DNA of 24,073 bases from Helicobacteraceae bacterium. Lineage in GTDB: Bacteria; Campylobacterota; Campylobacteria; Campylobacterales; SZUA-545. The notes under the pieces were generated by a model. It did not search any database and was not told where the DNA came from. It saw nothing but the letters and a program-made list of their open reading frames with translations. Both the position numbers and the translations under genes were made by a program. The stretch covers positions 1 through 24,073 of the forward strand of contig JAISOU010000052.1 in the NCBI GenBank assembly GCA_031275395.1, given 5' to 3'. Positions 1 to 7,935 of the stretch are shown piece by piece (position 1 is the first letter of the stretch; each line of letters opens with the position of its first letter).

Positions 1-484
1 GCTTGAGGCGCGGCTCGACGGCGCTTATTATGTCGTTTACGCGTTGCGCGTCGGTCGCGGCGTTTGGCGTTTGCGTCGTTGGCGTTGCGCTCGGCTCGCT
101 TTCTTGACTTTTTGCCGCGTTTTGCGGTATAGTTTCATCGTGAGTCTGCGATCGAGAGAGCTGTGTCGTCTCGATCCGATCTGCGGATCGCCCGCTAGCG
201 TCCGTCGTCTTAGCGGGGTCGGCTCTTTTCTCAAACGCCGTCATTAACCACTTTTTCTTATTCCCGTCGTAGTCCAGCCTAATGCCCGCCGCGTGCGTAG
301 GGCTTTCCATTCTAACGCGATTTTCGCTTCTCGATACGACGCTCATCGTATCGAGTGTCCCTTGCAGGTCGTCCAATACTTCGGGGTGATACTTTGTAAT
401 CTTGGCTAATCCGTAGCCGTCGCTTCTTCCCGTTCCCTCTTTTCCCCATACCAGATCAATATCGCCTTCCCGATCGCTTACTTG
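1..484 (-). pseudogene. 5'-truncated polyvalent/MuF-type protein with PBECR (barnase-colicin E5-like) nuclease domain
   Basis: Reading the minus strand from 484 to 2 gives 161 uninterrupted codons that run off the window. The first residues contain GDIDLVWG, then GLAKI, KYHPEVLDDL, a DYDG turn and WLMTAFEK. This matches the phage barnase-EndoU-colicin E5/D-RelE-like (PBECR) endoribonuclease domain found in polyvalent proteins of phages and conjugative elements. A Ser/Thr/Gln/Pro-rich linker of about 65 residues follows and leads to unseen sequence. Two in-frame stops (493-491 and 487-485) lie immediately upstream. No ATG, GTG or TTG precedes the domain; the first in-frame ATG (346-344) falls inside it. 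The N-terminal part of the original protein is therefore missing, and the piece is most likely a decayed mobile-element remnant. The domain call rests on recalled motifs, not a search. Confidence 0.65.
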
Positions 485-560
485 TTAGCGTTATCGGCGG
501 CGGAGCGAGCGTTGCAAATCGTTATGCAACCAGTCGAGCCGCGAGCGATCTATCCGACTT

Positions 561-2945
561 TTAAGGCGTAGAGGTTTTTTGGCGGCATAGGTTTGCCCAA
601 GCGTCGTCGGTAAGCTCAAGATTGGCGCAACGTTCAAAAGTAGCGTTTGCCAGATCGGCGCTCGCGTTTTGCTCGTAAAGCTCGCCAAGCGTAAATAAAG
701 CTCTAGCCCGATCGCGATCGGGCAACTTGCCGTCCAACATCGTTTGTAAAACCAAAATCGCCTCGTTTGATTTGCCGCCTTTAATAGCCGCTTGCGCGAA
801 GGCGATTTCCGCGTCCGGCGTAAAGGCTTGCGTCTGCGTTAATCGCGATCGATTAACAAGTTTTTTAGCGTAATCGTATTGGCTTTGAACGTCGCCTTGA
901 TTACGGCTTAAAGCGATCATAGCGGTGTAAATATCCATTAAACGCGGCTCTTTTGGAAAACGCGATTCTATAATTGCCGCAAGCTCGCTCATTCGCTTTG
1001 AATCAAAGTCGGTTTTGCGGTAAGCGTCAAAGAGTCTGATATACCGATCGGCTTCGATCGGAAGCCGCAAAGCTCTACTCATCTTAATAAATCTCTCTTC
1101 GCCGTCGATATAATTTGGATAATCGGAGATCGCATAAAGCGCGTCTAGCCGCTTTGCGATCCACTCTGCGCCCTCCACGGGCGATCGCTTGCGAACGTTA
1201 AAATCCGCTATCTCTAACGCAAGATTAAAATCGCGTTCTAAATAGGCGCAATTAAAAAAAATCTCGTCTGATCTGATTGTCGCGCCAAGTTTGCGATCGC
1301 GGTTTAAGCTAACCGCCTGCTCGCAGTTATTCGATCGTAAAAACGAATCCAAAAGAGCGGTTTCGGTTTGACGTAACCGCGAATCAAAATCGTGGAACAT
1401 TTTTTTATCAAGTTTATCTAGTTTTGGCAATAGCGGAACGACTTCGGTATAACGCCCTAAGCGCATAAGAGTTTTTGACTTCTCATAAAGCGCGCGGCTC
1501 GCCGCTTCGTCGTCGGGATATTTATTTATAATTTCGTCGTAAAGCGCCAAATTTGCTTCGGGGGTATTTCTACCAAGCGAAAACTCTAATAGATCTCGCT
1601 CTTTTTGCGCTACGGGAGTTTGCGGCGAATAGGCAAACTCCGCCAAATAACGCTCGTAAGATATAAGCGATTTTTCCTGCATAGAGGCAAGATTCTGCCA
1701 TCGCGCGAGATTCAAAAGCATAGCTTCATATTCGGACGAAACGGGTTCGACGCGATCAATTAAAATCTCCGCTAAAAGCGCGGCGGGAAGGTATAATTTA
1801 CGATCCGCCATCATAGCCGTCAGCTCTTTGCTTTTTTCAATATCTTCCAAAAAGAACTCTGGAGCGCTTTGCAATATTTTCACGTAAAACTCGGCGGCTT
1901 TTGGAATATCGTCTTCGCGAATCGCGATCTCCGCCAATCGCGAAGCGGCGAGCGAAGCGGCGGGGACGTCTTGCGAGTTAAACAAAACGTATTCGTAACC
2001 AAAAGTCGCTTCCGCGGCTTTGCCTTCCGATAAAAAACGATCCGCCTTGTATATTCGCGCAAAATCGGCTAGGCGATCTTTGGGATATTCGCGAATCAGA
2101 GTTTCAAAATGATAAACGCCGTCGGCAATAAGTCCGGCTTTTACCTCCGCTTCGCCTAACAAAAGCAAGACTTCAGGCGTTTCGTTGTGCGAAGCGTAAG
2201 CCTCGATCCAAGGACGGGCGACGGATATAAGCGCCTCTTCTTGATCGGGTAGTTTGCTTAAGATTTTAATTTTTAACGCGAGAAGCTCGGGCATAAAAAG
2301 ATGTTTGCCGCCGCTTTGCGCTAACGAATCGTCGATCATCTTTTGCGCGTCGGCTAAAAATCCCGCTTCATAGCTCTCCAAAACCATCGAAAACTCCCGC
2401 CCGTCTTCGCTGTTCATTCTATTTGCGATCGGCGCTCCGTTTAGATCAAGCGCGCCGATCGAAGGCGGTTCGAGCGCGGGAAACGAGATTGGAAAGTTTA
2501 ATCCCGCGTCGTTTGGCTCGCGCAAAACGGGCGGGGTTTTTTCATATCCCACGACAATCCAACGCGCCGATCGCGTTTTTTCGCCGCTTGGAGATAGCGC
2601 CGATCGCGAAAGCGTTTTTTCGTCCAACGCATAGACAAGCGCCCGTTTCTTAAAATCGATCGTTAGCGTAAAGCGGTTATTCTCTAAAATCGGCGAGATC
2701 GTAAAAAAACGATTGTCGATCGGTTGCGGTTTCAAAACGGGAACGCGCTCAAACTCGCAAACCATAGCGCCCTTTTGGAGCAACTCGGCGGGGGTAACTC
2801 GGCAGGAAAAAGCGCGCTCCTCTTTAAGCGTCAGCGTCAAATACGCCTCTTTGTTTGCCGTCCCCGCCGTTTGAATAATATCCAACGCCGCTAACGGCGT
2901 CGCAAGAAAAACAAGCGAATATATCGATCTAAAAAACCGCTTCAT
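561..2945 (-). CDS. pflA: PflA-like flagellar motor scaffold protein with TPR repeats
   Basis: The 794-residue product opens with a signal peptide (MKRFF, hydrophobic core to about residue 20, likely cleavage after PLAA). A beta-rich N-terminal domain of about 130 residues with two cysteines (FSCR and VCEF) follows. From about residue 190 to the end it is helical TPR-type repeats such as YEAGFLADAQKMI and ALFTLGELYEQNAS. This architecture and length match PflA (paralysed flagellum A; about 790 residues in Campylobacter), a periplasmic protein that works with PflB to scaffold the stator ring of the high-torque campylobacterial motor. No clear Shine-Dalgarno lies just before the ATG; an AAGGA is about 20 bases upstream. 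It is transcribed away from the ribosomal operon and ends 76 bases before the nuclease fragment. A generic periplasmic TPR protein is the alternative. Confidence 0.7.
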   Translation of the reverse strand: MKRFFRSIYSLVFLATPLAALDIIQTAGTANKEAYLTLTLKEERAFSCRVTPAELLQKGAMVCEFERVPVLKPQPIDNRFFTISPILENNRFTLTIDFKKRALVYALDEKTLSRSALSPSGEKTRSARWIVVGYEKTPPVLREPNDAGLNFPISFPALEPPSIGALDLNGAPIANRMNSEDGREFSMVLESYEAGFLADAQKMIDDSLAQSGGKHLFMPELLALKIKILSKLPDQEEALISVARPWIEAYASHNETPEVLLLLGEAEVKAGLIADGVYHFETLIREYPKDRLADFARIYKADRFLSEGKAAEATFGYEYVLFNSQDVPAASLAASRLAEIAIREDDIPKAAEFYVKILQSAPEFFLEDIEKSKELTAMMADRKLYLPAALLAEILIDRVEPVSSEYEAMLLNLARWQNLASMQEKSLISYERYLAEFAYSPQTPVAQKERDLLEFSLGRNTPEANLALYDEIINKYPDDEAASRALYEKSKTLMRLGRYTEVVPLLPKLDKLDKKMFHDFDSRLRQTETALLDSFLRSNNCEQAVSLNRDRKLGATIRSDEIFFNCAYLERDFNLALEIADFNVRKRSPVEGAEWIAKRLDALYAISDYPNYIDGEERFIKMSRALRLPIEADRYIRLFDAYRKTDFDSKRMSELAAIIESRFPKEPRLMDIYTAMIALSRNQGDVQSQYDYAKKLVNRSRLTQTQAFTPDAEIAFAQAAIKGGKSNEAILVLQTMLDGKLPDRDRARALFTLGELYEQNASADLANATFERCANLELTDDAWANLCRQKTSTP

Positions 2946-2990
2946 ATCGCGTATAAAGCAAACGCCATTCCTTGAAAACCTAAACTCTAA

Positions 2991-3080
2991 GCGAAAATCG
3001 CCGTTATTTCCGCTTCCTTTCGCGTCGTTTTGCGAAGCGGCGGCGAAACCGACGCAGACGGGAGAGAAGCGGCGATTTAT
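2991..3080. other. Fold-prone intergenic segment upstream of pflA
   Basis: The 259 bases between pflA and the next start codon hold several complementary arms. AAATCGCCG (2995-3003) pairs with CGGCGATTT (3070-3078). CCGCTTC (3010-3016) can pair with GAAGCGG at either 3034-3040 or 3066-3072. GCGTCG (3022-3027) pairs with CGACGC (3050-3055). The inner arms cross or compete, so alternative folds are possible. On the minus strand the segment would lie in the pflA leader; on the plus strand the long stem is followed by a T-rich run. It could be a leader element, a small RNA or a terminator-like barrier. I see no open frame that looks coding. Confidence 0.35.
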
Positions 3081-3153
3081 TGATTTTTGCGATCGTTTGC
3101 GAATGTGTTTGGCGAGGATTGGTTAAAAAATGGACTGGTTTTTAATTAAGGGT

Positions 3154-3162
3154 TGATATAAT
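3154..3162 (+). promoter_or_regulatory. Extended -10 promoter upstream of the CT-repeat leader ORF
   Basis: TGATATAAT is a perfect extended -10 element (TGn plus TATAAT at 3157-3162). It follows an A/T-rich stretch (TTTTTAATTAA) and has no good -35. That is typical of housekeeping promoters in Campylobacterota, which depend on the -10 and periodic T-rich sequence. The start of transcription would be near 3170, about 35 bases before the leader ORF and about 210 before the TPR gene at 3379. Confidence 0.65.
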
Positions 3163-3204
3163 CCGTTTTTAGTTTGAAATTGAAATTAGACAAGGAGCTA
3201 AGTT

Positions 3205-3288
3205 ATGAGTATGCAAGCAAATGTTTCGCAAAGCGTTATTGAAGCCGAAGGCTCCAACCTCTCTCTCTCTCTCTCTCTCTCTCGGTAG
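3205..3288 (+). CDS. 27-residue leader ORF containing a (CT)12 repeat
   Basis: AAGGAG at 3193-3198 lies seven bases before this ATG, and the extended -10 promoter is just upstream, so translation from here is plausible. The peptide begins MSMQANVSQSVIEAEGSN, then alternates Leu-Ser through the CT tract and stops at TAG. In the current repeat number the frame closes two codons after the tract. Adding one CT unit (or removing two) shifts into a frame that stays open to 3382, where its TGA overlaps the ATG at 3379 as ATGA. Removing one unit gives a stop four codons later. This is the logic of a contingency (phase-variable) locus, here perhaps coupling translation to the downstream TPR gene. The downstream alternative frame does not resemble a known protein, so its coding nature is uncertain. 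Confidence 0.45.
   Translation: MSMQANVSQSVIEAEGSNLSLSLSLSR
3259..3283 (+). repeat. (CT)12 simple sequence repeat
   Basis: Twenty-five bases of perfect alternating CT (twelve units plus a final C). Dinucleotide tracts of this length mutate by slipped-strand mispairing. In Helicobacter pylori, CT tracts near the 5' ends of genes switch outer-membrane and glycosyltransferase genes on and off. Here the tract lies about 54 bases inside a short translated frame. Confidence 0.95.
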
Positions 3289-3366
3289 TTCGTTAGTTTT
3301 TTATCGTTTCTCAACTTGGCTTTACCCGCAAGCGTTTAATCCTAACATAACGCAAACAAACATAAT

Positions 3367-3372
3367 AGGAGG
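3367..3372 (+). promoter_or_regulatory. Strong Shine-Dalgarno AGGAGG for the TPR gene
   Basis: A perfect AGGAGG sits six bases before the ATG at 3379, fixing that start and indicating efficient initiation independent of the leader ORF. Confidence 0.8.
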
Positions 3373-3378
3373 ACAACT

Positions 3379-3801
3379 ATGAAAACGTTGTTTAAGTTTG
3401 GAATGGTCGCAACGGCGTTAATCGTTTTTTACTTAATGTTTGGCGCAAGCGCCGCCGACGAAGCGTATAATAGCGGCGTAACGGCGCAAGATCGTGGCGA
3501 TCTGCAAGAGGCGATCAAACAATATACGGAAGCGATCAAACTCGATCCAAAATATACGTGGGCTTACAACAATCGCGGTCTTGCTTACGCCGATTTAGGC
3601 GATACAAGCAAAGCGATCGCGGATTTTACGCAAGCGATTAAACTTGATCCAAAACTTGCGCTAGCTTACAACAATCGCGCGGTTGCACACGCCATGTTAG
3701 ACGATCTAAAAAGCGCCACAAAAGACGCTAGAAAAGCGTGCGGACTAGGCGAATGCAAAGCGCTACAAGTTTTAGAGCAAGAAAAACTATTACGCGATTA
3801 A
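3379..3801 (+). CDS. Small exported TPR protein
   Basis: The 140-residue product starts with a signal peptide (MKTLFKF, hydrophobic stretch to about residue 21, probable cleavage at ASA-AD near residue 26). Three TPR units follow at about 27-60, 61-94 and 95-126. The first two are near-canonical, each with an EAIKLDPK or QAIKLDPK hinge and YNNRGLAY or YNNRAVAH helices. The C-terminus has two cysteines (C121 and C126, in CGLGEC) that could form a disulfide. It is probably a periplasmic protein-interaction module. Partners are unknown. The CT-repeat leader upstream could modulate it, and a second gene follows 25 bases downstream, suggesting a two-gene unit. Confidence 0.75.
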   Translation: MKTLFKFGMVATALIVFYLMFGASAADEAYNSGVTAQDRGDLQEAIKQYTEAIKLDPKYTWAYNNRGLAYADLGDTSKAIADFTQAIKLDPKLALAYNNRAVAHAMLDDLKSATKDARKACGLGECKALQVLEQEKLLRD

Positions 3802-3826
3802 CCCAAAAAAAAAGAAAGTGCGCAAA

Positions 3827-4381
3827 ATGGACGCGAAGTTTGTAGCGATTGTGGAGCGGCTAGTTAAAGAGCAAGGCAAAGATACTTTGATTAACGCCGA
3901 AAAGTGCAAAGGGCATTTGGAGGATTACGTTAATAACGAATTCAAGAAAGAGCGGCATTTGTTGCTTATTGCGATCGAAGTTGGAGCGGGTAAAGCGATC
4001 GCCGACGCAAGCGATCTGGCGATCTGCAAAAAACAGCAAATTCGCCTTCTAAAAGACGATCATTTTATAGACGAAACAGCCGCCGCCAAAGCCGTTGATC
4101 TGCTTGCGTTGGCGCTTCGCGGCGATCGCAGTAAATCGATCGCTTCAACGCCAAACGTTCAACCGCAATCCGCGCCCGCTTACGCTCCGCCGCCGCAAAT
4201 CGACGACGACAAGCTAACAGGCGAATATATAACCACTAAAGAACCGTCCATTATGGTTATCGCCATTTCGTTTATGTTGATTGGAGCGATAATTAAATGG
4301 GCAGATGGAGCGATAGTTGGAGCGCTAATTGGGGCGATATTGGATTTATACGCGCTTTTGATAGAAATTAGCAGGTTGTAA
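3827..4381 (+). CDS. Unrecognised protein with C-terminal membrane and glycine-zipper segment
   Basis: I chose the ATG at 3827 (184 residues); a GTG at 3818 would add three. Neither has a strong ribosome site, only a purine-rich A9-GAAAG run. Residues 1-98 are a soluble, probably helical domain (FVAIVERLVKEQGK, CKGHLEDYVNNEFKKE, AICKKQQIRLL). I recall similar unnamed domains at the N-termini of hypothetical proteins in spirochaetes and other host-associated bacteria, but cannot name it. A Pro/Ala-rich linker spans about 105-125. The C-terminus is hydrophobic (about 142-156), then has Gly every fourth residue (GAIVGALIGAIL), a glycine-zipper pattern typical of membrane-inserting helices. No function is assigned. 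It may act with the upstream TPR protein. Confidence 0.6.
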   Translation: MDAKFVAIVERLVKEQGKDTLINAEKCKGHLEDYVNNEFKKERHLLLIAIEVGAGKAIADASDLAICKKQQIRLLKDDHFIDETAAAKAVDLLALALRGDRSKSIASTPNVQPQSAPAYAPPPQIDDDKLTGEYITTKEPSIMVIAISFMLIGAIIKWADGAIVGALIGAILDLYALLIEISRL

Positions 4382-4535
4382 TTCGTTGTTTTGTTAGTAG
4401 GTAAATCCGCTCCGCAGTGAAACGCAAGAGCGCAAAGCGCAAAGGATTGACGCGCGGATACGCGCTACGCTAAAGCGCGGGAATATGAAAAGAGGGGGCA
4501 AATAGAGCGAGCGGCGAAAATGGGGGCGGCGGCTG

Positions 4536-4556
4536 GTTTCCTTGTAGGAAGGAAAC
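4536..4556. other. Hairpin just upstream of the S10 operon promoter
   Basis: GTTTCCTT (4536-4543) and AAGGAAAC (4549-4556) form a perfect 8-bp inverted repeat with a 5-base loop. No T-run follows, so a classical terminator is unlikely. Its 3' end is 18 bases before the -35 box. It could be an operator, or protect the 3' end of the upstream transcript. The rest of 4382-4683 shows no coding frame, only G- and purine-rich sequence and the promoter. Confidence 0.4.
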
Positions 4557-4573
4557 AAGATGGCGGGTATCTC

Positions 4574-4602
4574 TTGATTTTTCGTTGATTGGCGGTTACA
4601 AT
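4574..4602 (+). promoter_or_regulatory. Sigma70-type promoter of the ribosomal superoperon
   Basis: TTGATT (4574-4579) and TACAAT (4597-4602) are separated by exactly 17 bases, close to the consensus in both boxes. They lie about 80 bases before rpsJ, leaving a leader of roughly 75 bases that could hold translational control. No other candidate this good is seen before rpsJ, so it probably drives the whole block. Confidence 0.65.
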
Positions 4603-4683
4603 TCCGCTTCCATTTTCTGAAAACCTCGCGATCGAAACAAGGCAAGAGGCTTTCTAAACCACGAGTAGGAACACAAAGCGATT

Positions 4684-5004
4684 ATGGAGAAAATACGACT
4701 AAAGCTAAAAGCATACGACCACCGCGTTTTGGACAAATCAGTCGGCGCGATCGTCGATGCGGTTAAGCGAAGCGGAGCCGAGCTAATCGGCCCCGTTCCG
4801 CTCCCCACCAAGATTCGCAGATACACGGTTTTGCGATCGCCGCACGTTAATAAAGACTCGCGGGAGCAGTTTGAAACCCGCGTACATACCCGAATGCTCG
4901 ACATAGAGTTCGCTACGGGCGACACGGTCGATTCTTTGATGAAACTCGATCTAGCTCCAGAAGTCGACGTAGAAGTGCGTTCGATGAGCCAAAAGGCGAA
5001 GTAA
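4684..5004 (+). CDS. rpsJ: 30S ribosomal protein S10 (NusE)
   Basis: The 106-residue product is S10, a small-subunit head protein that also acts as NusE in transcription antitermination with NusB. The family block GPVPLPTK is at residues 36-43, and the loop [19 protein letters not shown] follows at 52-70. It is the first gene of the S10 operon. Its stop overlaps the next start by one base (TAATG), so rplC is translationally coupled. The Shine-Dalgarno is weak (AGGAA about 12 bases upstream). Confidence 0.97.
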   Translation: MEKIRLKLKAYDHRVLDKSVGAIVDAVKRSGAELIGPVPLPTKIRRYTVLRSPHVNKDSREQFETRVHTRMLDIEFATGDTVDSLMKLDLAPEVDVEVRSMSQKAK

Positions 5005-5582
5005 TGGAATACGTCGTAGAAAAAATCGGTATGAGCAGAACGCTTGGGATCAAAGCCAAAGCGGTAACGCTGTTAAAAATCCGCGAAACGAAAATCCTCG
5101 CGCCCCGAGAGGACGGCAAGGCATTGGTTTCCTACGCCAACGGCAAAAAGAGCAATAAAACGCTTGTCGGAAATCAGAAAAAATACTCTCTTTCAAAAGA
5201 ATTCAACCGCTTTGCGACGATCGAAACCGACGGCGCGCAAGCGGGCGATCAGAGTTTGGAAGAGCTTAAAGAGGGCGCGATTTTGAAAGCCTCTTTTAAC
5301 ACTAAAGGGCGCGGTTTTAGCGGTTTGATTAAACGTTGGAACTTCCAAGGCGGCCCTGCCGCGCACGGAAGCCGTTTTCACCGCACGAGCGGATCGATCG
5401 GCAATCGCGACGAACCCGGTCGCGTTCATAAAGGGCGCAAAATGGCGGGTCGCTACGGCAACGAGAAAGTAACGCTTAAAAGCGAAGTTTTGAGTTTCGA
5501 TCCGGATAGCAAAATCCTCGTCGTTAAAGGGAGCATTCCTGGTCCAAACGGCGCTTTGGGCCGTATAAAGGCGGTCAAATGA
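5004..5582 (+). CDS. rplC: 50S ribosomal protein L3
   Basis: The 192-residue product carries the L3 signature, with [11 protein letters not shown] at 102-112, AAHGSRFHR near 119-127 and GRKMAGRYG at 144-152. L3 is an early-assembling 23S rRNA binder whose long loop reaches the peptidyl transferase centre. In the segment [10 protein letters not shown] there is no glutamine where enterobacterial L3 is methylated by PrmB, so that modification is probably absent. The start overlaps the rpsJ stop, and the end overlaps rplD as ATGA. Confidence 0.97.
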   Translation: MEYVVEKIGMSRTLGIKAKAVTLLKIRETKILAPREDGKALVSYANGKKSNKTLVGNQKKYSLSKEFNRFATIETDGAQAGDQSLEELKEGAILKASFNTKGRGFSGLIKRWNFQGGPAAHGSRFHRTSGSIGNRDEPGRVHKGRKMAGRYGNEKVTLKSEVLSFDPDSKILVVKGSIPGPNGALGRIKAVK

Positions 5583-6193
5583 GTAAAGCTACTATATTAA
5601 ACGCGCAATTTGAAAAAGAGGGAGAGCTCGCTCTACCTGAAAAATACGAAGAGATCGCCGCGCAGAATCTCTATCTATACGCAAAATCTTTTTTAAGCTC
5701 CATTCGACAGAACGGCGCGCATACAAAAACGCGCGCGAACGTCAGCGGAACAGATAAAAAGCCTTTTGCGCAAAAAGGCGGCGGACGCGCTAGACAGGGT
5801 TCGCTTAAAGGTCCTACCTTTGTAGGCGGCGGCGCGGCTTTTGGCCCTAAAAATACGCGCAATTACAACCAAAAGATCAACAAAAAGCAAAAACGCTTGG
5901 CGCTTCTTTACGCGTTGAACAAAAAGGCGAACGAGGGCGCGCTTTTCGTCGTCGATCGTATCGACGTTGAAAGCGGCAAGACGAAAGACGCGGCTAAAAT
6001 CGCAAACAAGATCGCGCCTAGGGACGGTCTGTTTGTCGTTTCCGCTTTAAACGATAAAAACTATTTGGCGTTTAGAAACCTACCTTCGCACTATTTGGTC
6101 GAAGCGTCGGAGCTTAACGCCTATATCGCCGCTAGCTATCGCGTAATCGCGATCGAAAAAGCGGCGCTGGAACAAATTACAAGAGAGGACTGA
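5579..6193 (+). CDS. rplD: 50S ribosomal protein L4
   Basis: The 204-residue product is L4. The extended internal loop that lines the exit tunnel lies at about 53-92 and contains [15 protein letters not shown] and [13 protein letters not shown]. The start lies within the rplC stop (ATGA), implying coupling. In gamma-proteobacteria L4 represses its own operon; the corresponding leader structure here is not evident. rplW follows after a single base. Confidence 0.96.
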   Translation: MSKATILNAQFEKEGELALPEKYEEIAAQNLYLYAKSFLSSIRQNGAHTKTRANVSGTDKKPFAQKGGGRARQGSLKGPTFVGGGAAFGPKNTRNYNQKINKKQKRLALLYALNKKANEGALFVVDRIDVESGKTKDAAKIANKIAPRDGLFVVSALNDKNYLAFRNLPSHYLVEASELNAYIAASYRVIAIEKAALEQITRED

Positions 6194-6194
6194 G

Positions 6195-6476
6195 ATGGCG
6201 GACATCACCGATATTAAATCCATTCTCTATACGGAAAAAACTCTCGGTCTGCAAGAACGGGGCGTAGTCGTCGTGCAAACCTCGCCAAAGATCACGAAAA
6301 ACTCTCTTAAAGAGCTTTTCCGCGTCTATTTCGGCGTTTTGCCCAAGAAGATCAACTCGACCGCCGTTCGCGGTAAAACAAAACGTTTTCGCGGCGTCGT
6401 CGGAAAACGCAACGATCTTAAAAAGTTCTTCGTAACCCTGCCAGAAGGCGCGGCGATCGAAGCGCTAACGGCGTAA
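6195..6476 (+). CDS. rplW: 50S ribosomal protein L23
   Basis: The 93-residue product is L23, which sits at the tunnel exit and docks trigger factor and SRP. It shows the family pattern: an early SILYTEKT helix, an [19 protein letters not shown] strand-helix and a basic RGKTKRFRG loop. GAGAGGAC before the ATG gives a good ribosome binding site. It lies between rplD and rplB. Confidence 0.95.
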   Translation: MADITDIKSILYTEKTLGLQERGVVVVQTSPKITKNSLKELFRVYFGVLPKKINSTAVRGKTKRFRGVVGKRNDLKKFFVTLPEGAAIEALTA

Positions 6477-6486
6477 GGAAAAAACG

Positions 6487-7326
6487 ATGGCTTTGAAAAC
6501 ATACAAACCTTACACCCCTTCCCGTCGTTATATGTCGGGATTGGACAACAAGGATATTACGGGCAAGGCGGACGTGCGAAAGCTCCTCGTCAAACTGCCC
6601 GTTACCGCAGGTCGCAACAACAACGGGCGGATCACCTCGCGCCACAAAGAAGGCGGCGCGAAAAAGCTCTACCGCGTTATCGATTTCAAACGCGACAAGT
6701 TCGGCGTATCGGGCAGAGTAGCGGCGATCGAATACGATCCGAACCGCAACTGTCGAATCGCGTTGATCTCGTATAAAGACGGCGACAAGCACTATATCAT
6801 TCAGCCCGAAGGCTTAAAGGTAGACGATTCGATCGAAGCGGCGGAAGCGGGATTGGATATTGTGATCGGCAACGCGATGAAGCTAAAATCGATCCCCGTC
6901 GGCACGATCATTCACAATATCGAGCTTAAACCGGGTAAAGGGGCGCAATTAGCGCGATCGGCGGGCGGTTTCGCGCAGCTTATGGGACGCGAAGGCAAAT
7001 ACGCGATTGTTCGTATTCCTAGCGGCGAAACGCGCTACATTCTAAGCGAATGTATGGCGACGATCGGCGCGGTCGGCGCGGCGGAGTTCGCAAATCGCGT
7101 GATCGGCAAAGCGGGACGCAATCGGCATTTAGGCGTTCGTCCGCAAACGCGCGGATCGGCGATGAACCCCATCGACCACCCGCACGGCGGCGGCGAAGGC
7201 AAATCAAACGGTCATAGACCGCCTGTTTCCCCTTGGGGACAGCAGTGCAAAGGCTTGAAGACTCGTAAAAAGACGAAAGCAAGCAACCGTTATATCATCA
7301 CTAGACGCAAGAAAGGCGTGAGATAA
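6487..7326 (+). CDS. rplB: 50S ribosomal protein L2
   Basis: The 279-residue product is L2, needed for subunit joining and peptidyl transferase activity. The hallmark [14 protein letters not shown] is present at 226-239, with His231 equivalent to E. coli His229. The N-terminal basic arm ([12 protein letters not shown]) and the GRNNNGRIT block are also standard. A one-base TAATG overlap links it to rpsS. Confidence 0.97.
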   Translation: MALKTYKPYTPSRRYMSGLDNKDITGKADVRKLLVKLPVTAGRNNNGRITSRHKEGGAKKLYRVIDFKRDKFGVSGRVAAIEYDPNRNCRIALISYKDGDKHYIIQPEGLKVDDSIEAAEAGLDIVIGNAMKLKSIPVGTIIHNIELKPGKGAQLARSAGGFAQLMGREGKYAIVRIPSGETRYILSECMATIGAVGAAEFANRVIGKAGRNRHLGVRPQTRGSAMNPIDHPHGGGEGKSNGHRPPVSPWGQQCKGLKTRKKTKASNRYIITRRKKGVR

Positions 7327-7607
7327 TGGCAAGATCAACTAAAAAGGGGCCTTTTATAGACTCGCACCTTCTCGCAAAGGCGTTGAAGGCAAAAAAAGAA
7401 AACTCGGGCAAACCGATTAAAACGTGGTCGCGCCGTAGCACGATCAGCCCCGATTTTGTCGGACTGACTTTTTTGGTGCATAACGGTCGCGATCACGTCG
7501 CCGTGTACATCACAGAAAACCATATCGGCTACAAGTTAGGCGAATTTGTTCCTACCCGCACCTTTCACGGGCATAAGGGTAGCGTCCAAAAGAAGATAGG
7601 AAAGTAA
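7326..7607 (+). CDS. rpsS: 30S ribosomal protein S19
   Basis: The 93-residue product begins [12 protein letters not shown] and contains [13 protein letters not shown] and [12 protein letters not shown], all diagnostic of S19. S19 is a head protein that pairs with S13 near the A site. It is coupled to rplB by the TAATG junction, with rplV one base downstream. Confidence 0.97.
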   Translation: MARSTKKGPFIDSHLLAKALKAKKENSGKPIKTWSRRSTISPDFVGLTFLVHNGRDHVAVYITENHIGYKLGEFVPTRTFHGHKGSVQKKIGK

Positions 7608-7608
7608 G

Positions 7609-7935
7609 ATGAGTATAGCGTTATTAAAATTTGTTCGTTTATCGCCGATCAAAGCGCGTCTGATCGCTAAGGAGATTCAGGGTTTGAACGCCGAGAGGGC
7701 GCTTGCGAGCCTGCAATTTACGCCCAACAAAGCGGCGCGCGCGATCTATAAGGTATTGGCAAGCGCGGTAGCCAACTCCGGTTTGGACGCGAATAAGGCG
7801 ATCGTAAAAAGCGCGCGCGTCGATAAAGCCGCCGCGTTAAAACGTTTTACGCCTCGCGCAAGAGGACGCGCCACGCCGATCCGAAAGCCAAGCTCGCATA
7901 TCTTGATAGAAGTCGAAAAAGAGGGCGATAAATAA
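7609..7935 (+). CDS. rplV: 50S ribosomal protein L22
   Basis: The 108-residue product matches L22. It has [15 protein letters not shown] near the N-terminus, the [18 protein letters not shown] helix and the C-terminal beta-hairpin ([19 protein letters not shown]) that reaches into the exit tunnel, where macrolide resistance changes can occur. It ends in a TAATG junction with rpsC. Confidence 0.96.
   Translation: MSIALLKFVRLSPIKARLIAKEIQGLNAERALASLQFTPNKAARAIYKVLASAVANSGLDANKAIVKSARVDKAAALKRFTPRARGRATPIRKPSSHILIEVEKEGDK

Noticed and set aside
37-247. Two small frames (37-234 minus, 44-247 plus) at the left edge
   Set aside because: Both are Arg-rich and out of frame with the 161-codon minus-strand frame that carries the nuclease motifs; they are shadows.
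511-530. GTTGCA/TGCAAC inverted repeat after pflA as a terminator
   Set aside because: The stem is only 6 bp and no T-run follows on the pflA strand, so it does not meet the usual criteria.
2946-2980. Possible sigma54 promoter before pflA (TGGC...TTGC-like bases)
   Set aside because: The GG and GC elements are not 10 bases apart as sigma54 requires, so it is not called.
6418-6792. Minus-strand open frame of 124 codons over rplW and rplB
   Set aside because: It is antisense to two clear genes, with no ribosome site or known motif.
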